64,000 bases of DNA from Lentisphaera araneosa HTCC2155 (GTDB taxonomy: Bacteria; Verrucomicrobiota; Lentisphaeria; Lentisphaerales; Lentisphaeraceae), in assembly GCF_000170755.1 (NCBI RefSeq), contig NZ_ABCK01000027.1, forward strand, positions 1 to 64,000. Reading direction: 5' to 3'. Position numbers and translations under genes: made by a program. This document shows, in pieces, positions 27,335 to 36,123 of the stretch (the first letter of the stretch is position 1; each line of letters begins with the position of its first letter). The notes beneath the pieces are model-generated. The model did no database searches and had not been told where the DNA came from. It saw only the letters and a program-made list of their open reading frames with translations.

Positions 27335-27361
27335 CGGGCGACTTTTGGTCGCCCGTTTTTA
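27335..27361 (+). terminator. Intrinsic terminator of gatCAB
   Basis: Perfect 8-bp GC-rich stem CGGGCGAC / GTCGCCCG with loop TTTTG followed by five or more T. It lies 7 bp after the gatB stop. Confidence 0.95.
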
Positions 27362-27375
27362 TAGGTATCACAATT

Positions 27376-27753
27376 ATGAAAAAGTTATTATTCCTCTGTG
27401 TTGTATTATTATTTGTAAGTTGCCAAAGTAATAGGCAGCCAGATCCGCGCATTGTTCACGTTGTTCTAACGTGGTTAAATGAACCTACAAATGAAAAACA
27501 TCGCAATATGGTGATCAAGGCCAGCGAAGAGTTTCTCAAGATTCCTGGAGTGCTCGATGTCGGTGTAGGAATACCCTTGATGAGTGATCGTGATATCGTC
27601 GATGATAGTTTTGATGTGGGCATATTTTTAACCTTCAAAACGGAAGAGGATTTACAAGCTTATATTGATCACCCGGATCATCAGGCCACAGTAAAACTCA
27701 TTTTAAAACCTTTAGTTAAGAAGATAAAAGTCTACGATATTGTAGATCTCTAG
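27376..27753 (+). CDS. Dabb-domain (stress-responsive A/B barrel) lipoprotein
   Basis: 125 residues. The lipobox is LLFVSC (Cys16). The rest is one Dabb domain: IVHVVLTWLNEP, a helix, GVLDVGVGIPLMSD, FDVGIFLTFKTEEDLQAYIDHPDHQATV and a last strand KIKVYDIVDL. Dabb domains form ferredoxin-like dimers, and this group is common as lipoproteins in PVC genomes, with no defined reaction. It is 7 bp upstream of the antiporter gene and probably cotranscribed with it. Confidence 0.85.
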   Translation: MKKLLFLCVVLLFVSCQSNRQPDPRIVHVVLTWLNEPTNEKHRNMVIKASEEFLKIPGVLDVGVGIPLMSDRDIVDDSFDVGIFLTFKTEEDLQAYIDHPDHQATVKLILKPLVKKIKVYDIVDL

Positions 27754-27760
27754 GAAAATT

Positions 27761-28720
27761 ATGTTAGAAGCAATTTTGCTGATTATTGGTGGTGGTTTAC
27801 TACTTTATTATGGTGGCGACTGGCTCGTTGATGGCGCTGTAGGTTTATCTTTGCGCTGGGGCATGTCTCCACTCGTTGTGGGGCTTACGGTCGTAGCTTT
27901 TGGTACTTCAGCCCCAGAACTCGCAGTATGTATTAAAGCCACGCTTAATGGCATGGATGACATTGCCCTCGGTAATGTGATTGGCTCTAATATTTGTAAT
28001 ATTGGGCTTGTTTTAGCTATTGCGGCTTTGTTGAAACCGATTGCCGTTCAAAGTCAATTGATTAAAATTGACGTTCCGGTTTCCATCATTGCGGCGCTCG
28101 CATTTTTTCTGCAAATTCAAGATGGTCAACTCGACTTTTCTAATGGTATCATCCTCTTTGCGATGGTTGTGTGCTATGTGTTTTTTAGTCTCAAAATGTC
28201 GAAGAAAGAGGGTAAAGAAGTGGAAGAAGAATTTGATGAAGAAGTTAAACCTTCTGATAAATCAACCTTAGCGCTATTTGGTCTGATCTTTGCGGGGCTC
28301 GCAGGAGTCACTTATGGCGGCAGTATCTTTGTTGATGGCGCTTCCACTATCGCTGCAGGTTTAGGTGTGAGTCAAGCGGTGATTGGTCTCACAATTGTGG
28401 CTTTGGGCACGAGTCTTCCTGAATTAGCCGCGTCTATTATGGCGTCCTTAAAAGGGCATGGCGATATGGCTTTGGGCAATGTGATTGGTTCATGTATTTT
28501 CAACCTTTTGGCGATTATGGGCATTACTTCCATGATTGAAACGATAGATGCGATGGGGATCAACAAAGTCGATTTAGGAGTTATGCTCTTTCTGATGGTG
28601 GCTTTGCTTCCGGTCTTGTGGACTCAGAAGAAACTTTCGCGCTTAGAAGGAGCCTTTTTTCTGCTGATTTATTGTGGCTATACCGTTTATTTATTCATGA
28701 ATCAAGGTGTGGTTGCCTAA
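27761..28720 (+). CDS. Calcium/sodium antiporter, CaCA family (YrbG type)
   Basis: 319 residues with about ten membrane helices. Both alpha repeats are present: GTSAPELAVC (near 47-56) and GTSLPELAAS (near 210-219), each with the ion-binding Glu, and each followed by a GNVIGSN/C-type helix. A charged cytoplasmic loop (KEGKEVEEEFDEEVKPSDK) separates the halves. It exchanges calcium for sodium or protons across the inner membrane. It has AGGA upstream of the start, and its stop overlaps the next start (TAATG). Confidence 0.95.
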   Translation: MLEAILLIIGGGLLLYYGGDWLVDGAVGLSLRWGMSPLVVGLTVVAFGTSAPELAVCIKATLNGMDDIALGNVIGSNICNIGLVLAIAALLKPIAVQSQLIKIDVPVSIIAALAFFLQIQDGQLDFSNGIILFAMVVCYVFFSLKMSKKEGKEVEEEFDEEVKPSDKSTLALFGLIFAGLAGVTYGGSIFVDGASTIAAGLGVSQAVIGLTIVALGTSLPELAASIMASLKGHGDMALGNVIGSCIFNLLAIMGITSMIETIDAMGINKVDLGVMLFLMVALLPVLWTQKKLSRLEGAFFLLIYCGYTVYLFMNQGVVA

Positions 28721-30255
28721 TGATTCTAAGACTGTTACTATTGAGTTTTTGTACTTGCTTTTTTTTCTCTTGCTTAAGTACTCCAGATGACTTGATTGAT
28801 GCGTCTTTGATTAAGGTGGGAGACGACTCAGCTTTGAGTATGAGTGGCTTGAAAGTCTATGAAGAAAAAGCTGCCTTTGAGCGAGTTCGCAAAGAAAAAG
28901 AAGAAGAACTCATTAATGATGATGTTCATTATTTTTCACGACTCCACGAATGGAGCTTAAAGTACCGAGATCAAATTTTTGACTTGGCTAAACAAGTGGA
29001 GCAGGAAAAGGGGCCTTTGAAAGCCGATCTCATCCATCGTCTTGTCTTATCTAATAATGATTTTGTCCATTTGCGTTACGCTTTGTATAGTTTACTGAAG
29101 AAAAATCGTAACTATTATCAAAAGCCACCCTCGGGTTGGGAAGGTTCTCAGCACTCCTTTAAGGGCTTGTGCCTCAGTTTGGCAATTGTTGTCACCCTAT
29201 ACGATAATATGTCACTCTCGATGAATTTGCTTGATCAACATGAAAGGGTGCAGCACCTCTTTTTAGAAGGCAGTGTGGATTACGATATTTCCCCTGAGTA
29301 TAATAGAGAAGTCGTCAAGTCATTTTACTCTAGTCGCCGGCGTTTATTAATTCGCGAAAAAATGCAGCTCTTTAGTGAATCTTACGAACTTTTAAAAGAT
29401 GACAGTAAAGAAGATAACTACCTTGATTATTTAGCTGTCATGATACTGCAATCACCCTCGGCAGCGATTATTGAACAATCGGATTTTTCTAATGATTTAT
29501 CTCAGAGCGTGTCCATGCGTTTGGATCATTATCAAAACTCACTTTTTAGTAGTCATAAAAAGTTACTTTTTGATATCAGTAAAGACTTTGGCAATACAAT
29601 GGGTAAATTTCAGAGTCGAGTAGGCTATCTTTACGAGGATGAAAAGGTCTTAGCTGATGTTCAAGCAGTTCTTAAGCCGATGGATATTCTTTTGGAGAAA
29701 ACCCCTTTTCGACTTACAGATAAATTTATTCCGGGTCACTTTGGTCACGTTGCGATATATATTGGGACTGAAGAGGATTTAAAATCTGTGGGGCTTTGGG
29801 AGCATCCGAGGATTGTTAAATATCATGAGCAAATCCGTCAGGGTAAGGTAGTGTTAGAGGCTCTTCGTGAGGGGGTGGTATTGAATACTTTGGAGCATTT
29901 TATGAATGTGGATGACTTGGCAGTGATTAGGAAAAATGATATGGATGCTGTCCAAGGTCGAACTTATACACTGAATGCTTTTCGCCAATTGGGTAAAGAA
30001 TACGATTTTAATTTTGATGTTGAGACCTTAAACAAAATTGTTTGTTCTGAGTTAGTCTATCAAGTCTTTACAGATGATGATTGGGCAACAGGTGAAGTCT
30101 TGGGGAGCGTGACGATTAGTCCTGATGCTGTTGTACAGAAATTAGAAGATAATATGAATTACCGTTTAGTACTTTTTTACCACAAAGGGGAAAAAGTTCA
30201 GCCAGAAAAAGACACTAAGCTAGTGTTAAATTTATTGAGTCATGATGAAAAATAA
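28720..30255 (+). CDS. Lipoprotein with C-terminal YiiX/YebB-like (C92) cysteine peptidase domain
   Basis: 511 residues from the ATG at 28720; a longer reading starts inside the antiporter gene and is unlikely. The lipobox is FFFSCL (Cys18). The N-terminal ~300 residues are helical and unrecognised. From about 345 the sequence matches permuted NlpC/P60-type amidases: KFIPGHFGHVAIYIG carries the catalytic His and IVCSELVYQVF near 450 carries the Cys. Such enzymes cleave amide bonds in envelope or lipid-linked substrates; here the target is unknown. It is translationally coupled to the antiporter and overlaps pdxA by 14 bp. Confidence 0.8.
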   Translation: MILRLLLLSFCTCFFFSCLSTPDDLIDASLIKVGDDSALSMSGLKVYEEKAAFERVRKEKEEELINDDVHYFSRLHEWSLKYRDQIFDLAKQVEQEKGPLKADLIHRLVLSNNDFVHLRYALYSLLKKNRNYYQKPPSGWEGSQHSFKGLCLSLAIVVTLYDNMSLSMNLLDQHERVQHLFLEGSVDYDISPEYNREVVKSFYSSRRRLLIREKMQLFSESYELLKDDSKEDNYLDYLAVMILQSPSAAIIEQSDFSNDLSQSVSMRLDHYQNSLFSSHKKLLFDISKDFGNTMGKFQSRVGYLYEDEKVLADVQAVLKPMDILLEKTPFRLTDKFIPGHFGHVAIYIGTEEDLKSVGLWEHPRIVKYHEQIRQGKVVLEALREGVVLNTLEHFMNVDDLAVIRKNDMDAVQGRTYTLNAFRQLGKEYDFNFDVETLNKIVCSELVYQVFTDDDWATGEVLGSVTISPDAVVQKLEDNMNYRLVLFYHKGEKVQPEKDTKLVLNLLSHDEK

Positions 30256-31222
30256 AGCAATGATTTTAACCAGTGGAGATCCCGCTGGAGTCGGTCCGGA
30301 AGTGGCCGTAAAAGCTTTTGCGAAACTCGCAAATGAAAAGTTTCCTTTTGTAATTGCGGGAGATGCCTATGTGCTTTCGGAGGCGATTGAATTATATGCC
30401 CCTGAGTTTAAGCTCAAGCCCTATATCCCAGGAGAGTGGGAAGAAGGAGTCGTTTATTACGACGATTTTGGTCTCGCTTTTGAATCAAGTTATGAGAAGT
30501 GCAAAGCCTCTGCGCAATGCGGTCAACTTTCTTATGATCTCATTGTGGAAGCCACCCATGCGGTCATCGCAAAACAATACTCAGCAATTGTCACTGCTCC
30601 AGTGAATAAAGAATCAGTCAATTTAGCCGGGATTACCTTTTCTGGTCACACCGAGTTGATTGCCGAGCTTTGTGAATGCCCCGAATTCAATATGATGCAG
30701 AGCGCCGATCGCTTGCGTTGTGTTTTTGCCACATGTCATATTGCGCTCAAAGAAGTTCCTAAGGCTTTGACTGTAGACAAAATTCTTCAGGCAGGTCGGT
30801 TACTTCATCAGGCCTGCTTAGCCGAAGGCTTAGTTAAGCCCAAGCTCTCAGCTGCAGGACTCAACCCTCACGCCGGAGAAAACGGCTATATGGGACGAGA
30901 GGAAATTGAGACCGTAATTCCCGCCTTGGAGATCTTGCGTTCTGAAGGCATTGATATAGAAGGGCCGTTCCCTCCAGATACACTCTTTGTACCCGCTATT
31001 CGTGAGCGTTTCGAAGGTTTCCTCTGCATGTATCACGATCAAGGCCACATACCCTTTAAAATGCTCGCTTTCGACCGCGGAGTCAATAGTACCCTAGGGC
31101 TTCCAATTATTCGAACCAGCGTCGATCACGGCACCGCTTTTGATATTGCCTGGCAAAATAAAGCCGATATCGGCAGCCTCGAAAACGCCCTCAAATTAGC
31201 CTGGAAACGCACTGGAAATTAG
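30242..31222 (+). CDS. pdxA: 4-hydroxythreonine-4-phosphate dehydrogenase
   Basis: 326 residues, the usual PdxA length. Signature segments are TSGDPAGVGPE at the N-terminus, FSGHTEL (metal His), LNPHAGENGYMG and MYHDQGHIPFK (two more metal-site His), and GTAFDIAW near the end. It oxidises 4-phosphohydroxy-L-threonine with NAD in the DXP-dependent pyridoxal-phosphate pathway, in the cytoplasm. The first ATG (30242) overlaps the peptidase gene; a second ATG follows directly. A strong hairpin terminator begins 24 bp downstream of the stop. Confidence 0.95.
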   Translation: MMKNKAMILTSGDPAGVGPEVAVKAFAKLANEKFPFVIAGDAYVLSEAIELYAPEFKLKPYIPGEWEEGVVYYDDFGLAFESSYEKCKASAQCGQLSYDLIVEATHAVIAKQYSAIVTAPVNKESVNLAGITFSGHTELIAELCECPEFNMMQSADRLRCVFATCHIALKEVPKALTVDKILQAGRLLHQACLAEGLVKPKLSAAGLNPHAGENGYMGREEIETVIPALEILRSEGIDIEGPFPPDTLFVPAIRERFEGFLCMYHDQGHIPFKMLAFDRGVNSTLGLPIIRTSVDHGTAFDIAWQNKADIGSLENALKLAWKRTGN

Positions 31223-31246
31223 TTCGTTAAATTATGTACTGACACT

Positions 31247-31279
31247 AAAAAAGGCCGATCGTGATGATCGGCCTTTTTT
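31247..31279. terminator. Bidirectional terminator, copy 1 of an identical 33-bp element
   Basis: Six A, a 9-bp stem AGGCCGATC / GATCGGCCT with loop GTGAT, then six T. It lies between the convergent pdxA and the 31298-33157 gene and can work in both directions. The same 33 bases recur without change at 33314-33346. Confidence 0.93.
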
Positions 31280-31297
31280 ATGAAAGTGTGGGGTGGT

Positions 31298-33157
31298 TTA
31301 AAGGCTGGACCAGCCAGATTTCCAAACGCTAATGGGTTTGGCGTCCTGTTGTTTATCGAAAAACTTATAATACTGCTCGTAGTTGGAGTAGAGGTGAGGC
31401 ATAGTTGTGGGGTCAACGGGTATGGCAATAAGCCCCCAGTCTTTCTTTTTGACACCGATAAAATCGAGATAGTCACCATTATAGGAAAAGTCCTTTGAAG
31501 ATTCGAATTTCTGAATGTCGTCGAAGCTTGAGTCAGATGTTTCGATCTTATTGTTTACAGTGATGTAATAGCCCATATATGGCATGACTTGGTATTTGTA
31601 ATCTGCTAGGCCTTTGGGGTCTGAACGAACGAGTTCTAATGAGTATTTAGTGGTAACTTTACTGTCGTTTTGGTTGAGATAGTACAAGCTCGCTAAATCC
31701 TCTGCAAAAACGATATTGTTTTCTTGGGGCAGAAAGTTAGAAATAGAGTGGATCGAGGCCATGGCTTGAGCGACCTTTTGGATTTTACCATAGTTGCTTA
31801 AAAGCTGATCTTCTTGTATTTGAGTTAGCTTTTGAAGATTGATGACTTGATCAATGACTTTTGTTTTTGCCTTTGTGGGGACCGAGATAACGAGCTTTTC
31901 GGGGTAGCCCCAGTAGCAGTTGTTTTTAGCTTTGAGTAAAGCAATACCTTCTTTATTGTAAACAGCTTCAAATGTCACAGCAAAAGGAGTGATGTCAGAA
32001 AGTTGTACAACTTGCTCGTTTTTCATAAATTGGTAAGTGAGATGATTCTCGTTAAAATAAACTTGAAGAGAGTGTTCATCATCGATTGTGATTGTTTGTG
32101 AGTCTTTGTTTGCTTTGCGTGTAACTTCGATCTTTAATTGCTCGCTAGGGGCTAAAATGCGCGTTTTAAGTATGGCTAATAGGGTTTCCTTTCTTTTGCT
32201 CAGATCAATGGTCTTGGTGAAGTCTTCTTCGAGGTAAGTTGCTGAGAGTTTTTTGATGTAGGCTTTGCCTAATAAGACGATTGATTCATCGTTAATAATA
32301 TTCATATGATCTTTGAAGCTGAAAGCTTGTTTTTCTTTTGATAAAACAATTTTGTTATCTATGAGCTGATAATTAAGTGCGTTGAGAGCTTCATCTGTAA
32401 TGATTGATGGTGTGGGGGGTGTCAATCTCTTGGAAATGTCTTCACGAGTAAAGAAGCGATCTGAGGGGAGGGTGTCTAGTTTTTTTGCATAAACGGAATC
32501 GAAGTTGAGTGAAAGCATTAAGGGTTTTTTATAAACTTGGGCTTTTAAAGTAACTTTAATTTTATGGAGAGGGTTTTGCTTGTCGGATTTAGCTATGGCA
32601 AATTCATTTTTACTTGTTTCAACAATGGGAGTTCCTTTTTTATCGTAGGCAATGAACTGGAAGATGAAATTTTCTGGAGTTTCGAATTTGAAAGATCTTC
32701 TATTGATCGATGTGAGCTTGAGTACTTCACCATTTGGGAGCTTGACTTGCTTTGCTTTATCTTTTAAAGAGAATTCTACTGGACTACTATAGGGGAAGGT
32801 TTTTTGAGTACACTCAGCTGTGAGTGAAACGGGAATGTCGATAGGCTTGGAGGCAAAAGTTATGGGGATGTCAATTTGATTACTGGAATCAATGGTGACG
32901 GTTTTGTCATAATTGATCTTGCTCTTATCATGGAAAATAAAAGTCTTTAATTTTAATTGGTAGCCGTAGTCATGATCAGCGTAGAGGGGGTCAATAATGA
33001 TTGACATCTGCCGTGCTTTTTTCTTTTCTACAAACATCTGTTTGTGGATTAAGTCTGAAAGGCTTTTGACTTCTTTTTCAGTCGCAAAACCTATTGTGCT
33101 GACCAACTGAATAAGTATAAAGGTTTTTAATAAAAAATGACTCACTGTAAACTCCAT
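31298..33157 (-). CDS. Large secreted protein of unknown function
   Basis: 619 residues. A hydrophobic N-terminus (about 7-26, ending IGFATE) looks like a signal peptide. The start is uncertain: the ATG at 33157 has no clear ribosome-binding site, while an in-frame GTG at 33145 has GGAG six bases upstream. The mature protein is lysine-rich and mostly beta-prone, with no motif I recognise. Four or five segments of the form 'KIKVTLKAQVY / FKLKTFIFHD' suggest stacked Ig-like or beta-sandwich domains, but this is a guess. It is monocistronic, with identical terminators on both sides. Confidence 0.6.
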   Translation of the reverse strand: MEFTVSHFLLKTFILIQLVSTIGFATEKEVKSLSDLIHKQMFVEKKKARQMSIIIDPLYADHDYGYQLKLKTFIFHDKSKINYDKTVTIDSSNQIDIPITFASKPIDIPVSLTAECTQKTFPYSSPVEFSLKDKAKQVKLPNGEVLKLTSINRRSFKFETPENFIFQFIAYDKKGTPIVETSKNEFAIAKSDKQNPLHKIKVTLKAQVYKKPLMLSLNFDSVYAKKLDTLPSDRFFTREDISKRLTPPTPSIITDEALNALNYQLIDNKIVLSKEKQAFSFKDHMNIINDESIVLLGKAYIKKLSATYLEEDFTKTIDLSKRKETLLAILKTRILAPSEQLKIEVTRKANKDSQTITIDDEHSLQVYFNENHLTYQFMKNEQVVQLSDITPFAVTFEAVYNKEGIALLKAKNNCYWGYPEKLVISVPTKAKTKVIDQVINLQKLTQIQEDQLLSNYGKIQKVAQAMASIHSISNFLPQENNIVFAEDLASLYYLNQNDSKVTTKYSLELVRSDPKGLADYKYQVMPYMGYYITVNNKIETSDSSFDDIQKFESSKDFSYNGDYLDFIGVKKKDWGLIAIPVDPTTMPHLYSNYEQYYKFFDKQQDAKPISVWKSGWSSL

Positions 33158-33313
33158 ATCTAAGTGTGAGCTTACCTATACCACAAGATGAATTTTTGTA
33201 AAAAATACTTATGTGAAAAAGAAGTGTTTTTTGTGTAAAATATAACAAATCGTTTTATCATGGTTAATTTATTATAAAAAGTTGATTAGAGAATTATGAA
33301 TTTAGTAAATAAT

Positions 33314-33346
33314 AAAAAAGGCCGATCGTGATGATCGGCCTTTTTT
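33314..33346. terminator. Terminator, copy 2 of an identical 33-bp element
   Basis: Same stem, loop and A/T flanks as 31247-31279. It lies 18 bp after the acnB stop and ends acnB transcription on the minus strand. It also sits about 155 bp upstream of the 31298-33157 start, separating the two genes. Confidence 0.93.
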
Positions 33347-33363
33347 GTCAACTTACAGCTTAA

Positions 33364-35925
33364 TTAAACTGTTAAACCATCTTCGAGGAGGTGGAAGTTG
33401 AGGTATTGATAAATAGCATCATCTTTACCTTCGAGCTTAGGAGTCACAATATCTTGGTATTCCTTAGGAGTAGGAATACGGCCGATGAGTGCAACTGCAG
33501 CTGCGAGTTCCGCAGAACCGAGGTAAACTTGTGCGCCATCACCGAGACGGTTGTTGAAGTTACGTGTAGAAGTTGAGAACACAGTTGCATTATCTTTCAC
33601 ACGAGCTTGGTTACCCATACAGAGTGAGCAGCCAGGCATTTCGAGACGAGCGCCAGCAGCTGAGAACTTTGAGTAGTATCCTTCTTTAGTGAGCTGTTCA
33701 GCATCCATTTTAGTAGGAGGGCAAACCCAGAGGCGTGGCTCAACTTGGCCTTCACCTTCGAGAACAGTCGCAGCAGCACGGAAGTGACCGATGTTGGTCA
33801 TGCAAGAACCGATGAAGACTTCTTCGATGCTGTTGCCAGCAACGTCAGAGATTTTTTTCACGTCATCAGGGTCGTTAGGGCAAGCGACGATGGGTTCAGT
33901 CATTGCATTGAGATCAATCTCGATAATAGCAGCGTACTCAGCGTTTGAGTCAGCTTCCATGAGTTCGCCGTTAGCCATCCAGTCTTTTACGTCAGCAATA
34001 CGCTTGCGGAGTGTATCAGGATCTTTGTAACCACCTGCGATCATCGCTTCCATGAGAGTGATATTTGAGTTGAGGTACTCTTCGATTGGTTCGCGGTTGA
34101 GTTTAATGGTTGCGGCAGCAGCAGAACGCTCAGCAGCAGCATCAGTAAGCTCGAAAGCTTGTTCAACTTTAAGTTCAGGAAGACCTTCGATTTCGAGAAC
34201 GCGACCAGAAAAGATATTAACTTTACCCTGTTTAGCTACTGTGAGGTGACCCTCTTGGATAGCTTGGTAAGGAATCATGTTAACAACGTCACGGAGTGTG
34301 ACCCCTGGCTGAAGGTCGCCTTTGAAACGTACGAGTACGGACTCAGGCATATCGAGTGGCATCACACCGAGAGCGGCAGCAAAAGCTACGAGACCAGAAC
34401 CGGCAGGGAAAGAAATACCGAGAGGGAAACGCGTGTGTGAGTCACCGCCAGTACCTACTGTGTCAGGTACGAGGAGACGGTTGAGCCATGAGTGGATAAC
34501 GCCATCACCAGGTGCTAAAGAAACGCCACCACGATTTGAGATGTAGTCAGGAAGTGTTGCGTGAGTGTTAACGTCAGTGGGCTTAGGGTAAGCAGCCGTG
34601 TGACAGAACGATTGCATCACGAGGTCAGCGTTAAACTTTAAGCAAGCGAGCTCAGTCATTTCAGAGGCAGTCATTGGACCCGTTGTATCCTGTGAACCAA
34701 CCGTCGTCATTTTTGGAAGACAAGCAGTACCAGGAAGAATACCTTCTACGCCGCAAGCATTACCAACCATTTTCTGTGCGAGTGAGTAACCTTGACCCGC
34801 AGCAGGAGCTGGATTATCAGGGTTAACGAAAAGACCACTTTCTTCGATTGAGCTGAGACCTAAAACGCCACGAGCTTTTTCAGTGAGCTGTTTACCGATG
34901 ATGAGTGGTACACGACCACCCGCACGGTATTCGTCGAGAATAGTGTTTGGCTTAACTTCGAAAGAAGTGATTTCAGAACCATCTTCAGCAAGAATTTTAC
35001 CTTCGAGTGGTTTTACAGTGATGATTTGACCAGTTGAGAGACCGCTTACGTCAGTTTGTACGGGGAGAGCACCAGAGTCTTCTGCAGTGTTGAAGAAGAT
35101 AGGAGCAATGATGCCACCGATGATAACGCCACCGCGACGCTTGTTAGGGATGAAAGGGATATCATCGCCAATGTGCCAGAGAAGTGAGTTACAAGCAGAC
35201 TTACGTGAAGAACCAGTACCAACGACATCGCCTACGAAAGAAATAGGAAGGTCTTGCTCTTTAAGTTTAGCAATTGTTTCTGGGCCTTCTGGGAAGAGGC
35301 TGCCACCCATGCAAGTTGAGTGAAGTGGAATATCAGCACGTGTAAATGCGAACTTCGCAGGTGAGAAGTCATCTGTGTTTGTTTCGCCATCTACTTTATA
35401 AATGATTGTTTTGATTTCGGCCGGGATATCCTCAGCATTTGTGAACCATTCAGCATTTGCCCATGAAGCAACGATTTCTTTAGCTGTAGCGTTGCCGCCG
35501 TCAGCAAGAGCATTTACCTCATCGAAGCAGTTTACTGCGAGAACCATGTTTTTAAGTGCGTCAGCAGCGAGAGGAGCGAGTTCTGCATCTTCGCTAGCGA
35601 CAACGTCGATAAGGCCTTGGAGGTTGAAACCGCCAACCATGGTGCCGAGAAGTTTAACGGCGTCAGCTTTCGTGATGACTTCGCAAGAATTAGCACCTTT
35701 TACGACACCAACGAGGAAGTTTGCTTTTACGTGAGCAGCGGGGTCTACACCTGGATTGATACGATTAGTGAGTAGATCGAGAAGTTCCTCACCTTTTCCA
35801 GCTGGGATATCTTGAAGAAGTGCAACGAGTTCTTCAGCTTGTTTTTCACTTAGTGCGAGGGGAGGGATGCCTAGAGCTTCACGCTCGGCAACGTGCTTGT
35901 AGTAGTCTTCGAAAAAAGTCGACAT
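33364..35925 (-). CDS. acnB: Bifunctional aconitate hydratase 2 / 2-methylisocitrate dehydratase
   Basis: 853 residues, AcnB length and domain order. An N-terminal HEAT-like domain (EDYYKHVAEREALGIPPLAL) comes first, the swivel domain is placed before the iron-sulfur core, and the C-terminal core has the cluster cysteines in FIGSCMTNIG and MPGCSLCMGN. Further signatures are GTGSSRKSACNS and GTGGDSHTRFP. It interconverts citrate and isocitrate in the TCA cycle through a [4Fe-4S] centre. It is monocistronic, with terminator copy 2 downstream. Its codons look strongly biased towards a few choices, as expected for a highly expressed gene. Confidence 0.97.
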   Translation of the reverse strand: MSTFFEDYYKHVAEREALGIPPLALSEKQAEELVALLQDIPAGKGEELLDLLTNRINPGVDPAAHVKANFLVGVVKGANSCEVITKADAVKLLGTMVGGFNLQGLIDVVASEDAELAPLAADALKNMVLAVNCFDEVNALADGGNATAKEIVASWANAEWFTNAEDIPAEIKTIIYKVDGETNTDDFSPAKFAFTRADIPLHSTCMGGSLFPEGPETIAKLKEQDLPISFVGDVVGTGSSRKSACNSLLWHIGDDIPFIPNKRRGGVIIGGIIAPIFFNTAEDSGALPVQTDVSGLSTGQIITVKPLEGKILAEDGSEITSFEVKPNTILDEYRAGGRVPLIIGKQLTEKARGVLGLSSIEESGLFVNPDNPAPAAGQGYSLAQKMVGNACGVEGILPGTACLPKMTTVGSQDTTGPMTASEMTELACLKFNADLVMQSFCHTAAYPKPTDVNTHATLPDYISNRGGVSLAPGDGVIHSWLNRLLVPDTVGTGGDSHTRFPLGISFPAGSGLVAFAAALGVMPLDMPESVLVRFKGDLQPGVTLRDVVNMIPYQAIQEGHLTVAKQGKVNIFSGRVLEIEGLPELKVEQAFELTDAAAERSAAAATIKLNREPIEEYLNSNITLMEAMIAGGYKDPDTLRKRIADVKDWMANGELMEADSNAEYAAIIEIDLNAMTEPIVACPNDPDDVKKISDVAGNSIEEVFIGSCMTNIGHFRAAATVLEGEGQVEPRLWVCPPTKMDAEQLTKEGYYSKFSAAGARLEMPGCSLCMGNQARVKDNATVFSTSTRNFNNRLGDGAQVYLGSAELAAAVALIGRIPTPKEYQDIVTPKLEGKDDAIYQYLNFHLLEDGLTV

Positions 35926-36123
35926 GGGTTCTCGTATGTTTATCAGTTTGCAATAAAAATTTATGACGTAAAAAGTACGACAAAATAACGCGATAATTAT
36001 AAATTGATTTTAGAGAAAAACAATCGACAAAGACAAAAGCTTAAGAAATAATCGAAAATAGGTGGCTTAGTTAAGTTTTTTACGTTTTTTAGAATTTTAA
36101 CTGGTGTAAGAAAAGTAGAGGGC

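Noticed and set aside
28618-28719. N-terminal extension of the C92-like lipoprotein
   Set aside because: It overlaps the antiporter gene; the ATG at 28720 starts a perfect lipoprotein signal and overlaps the stop as TAATG.
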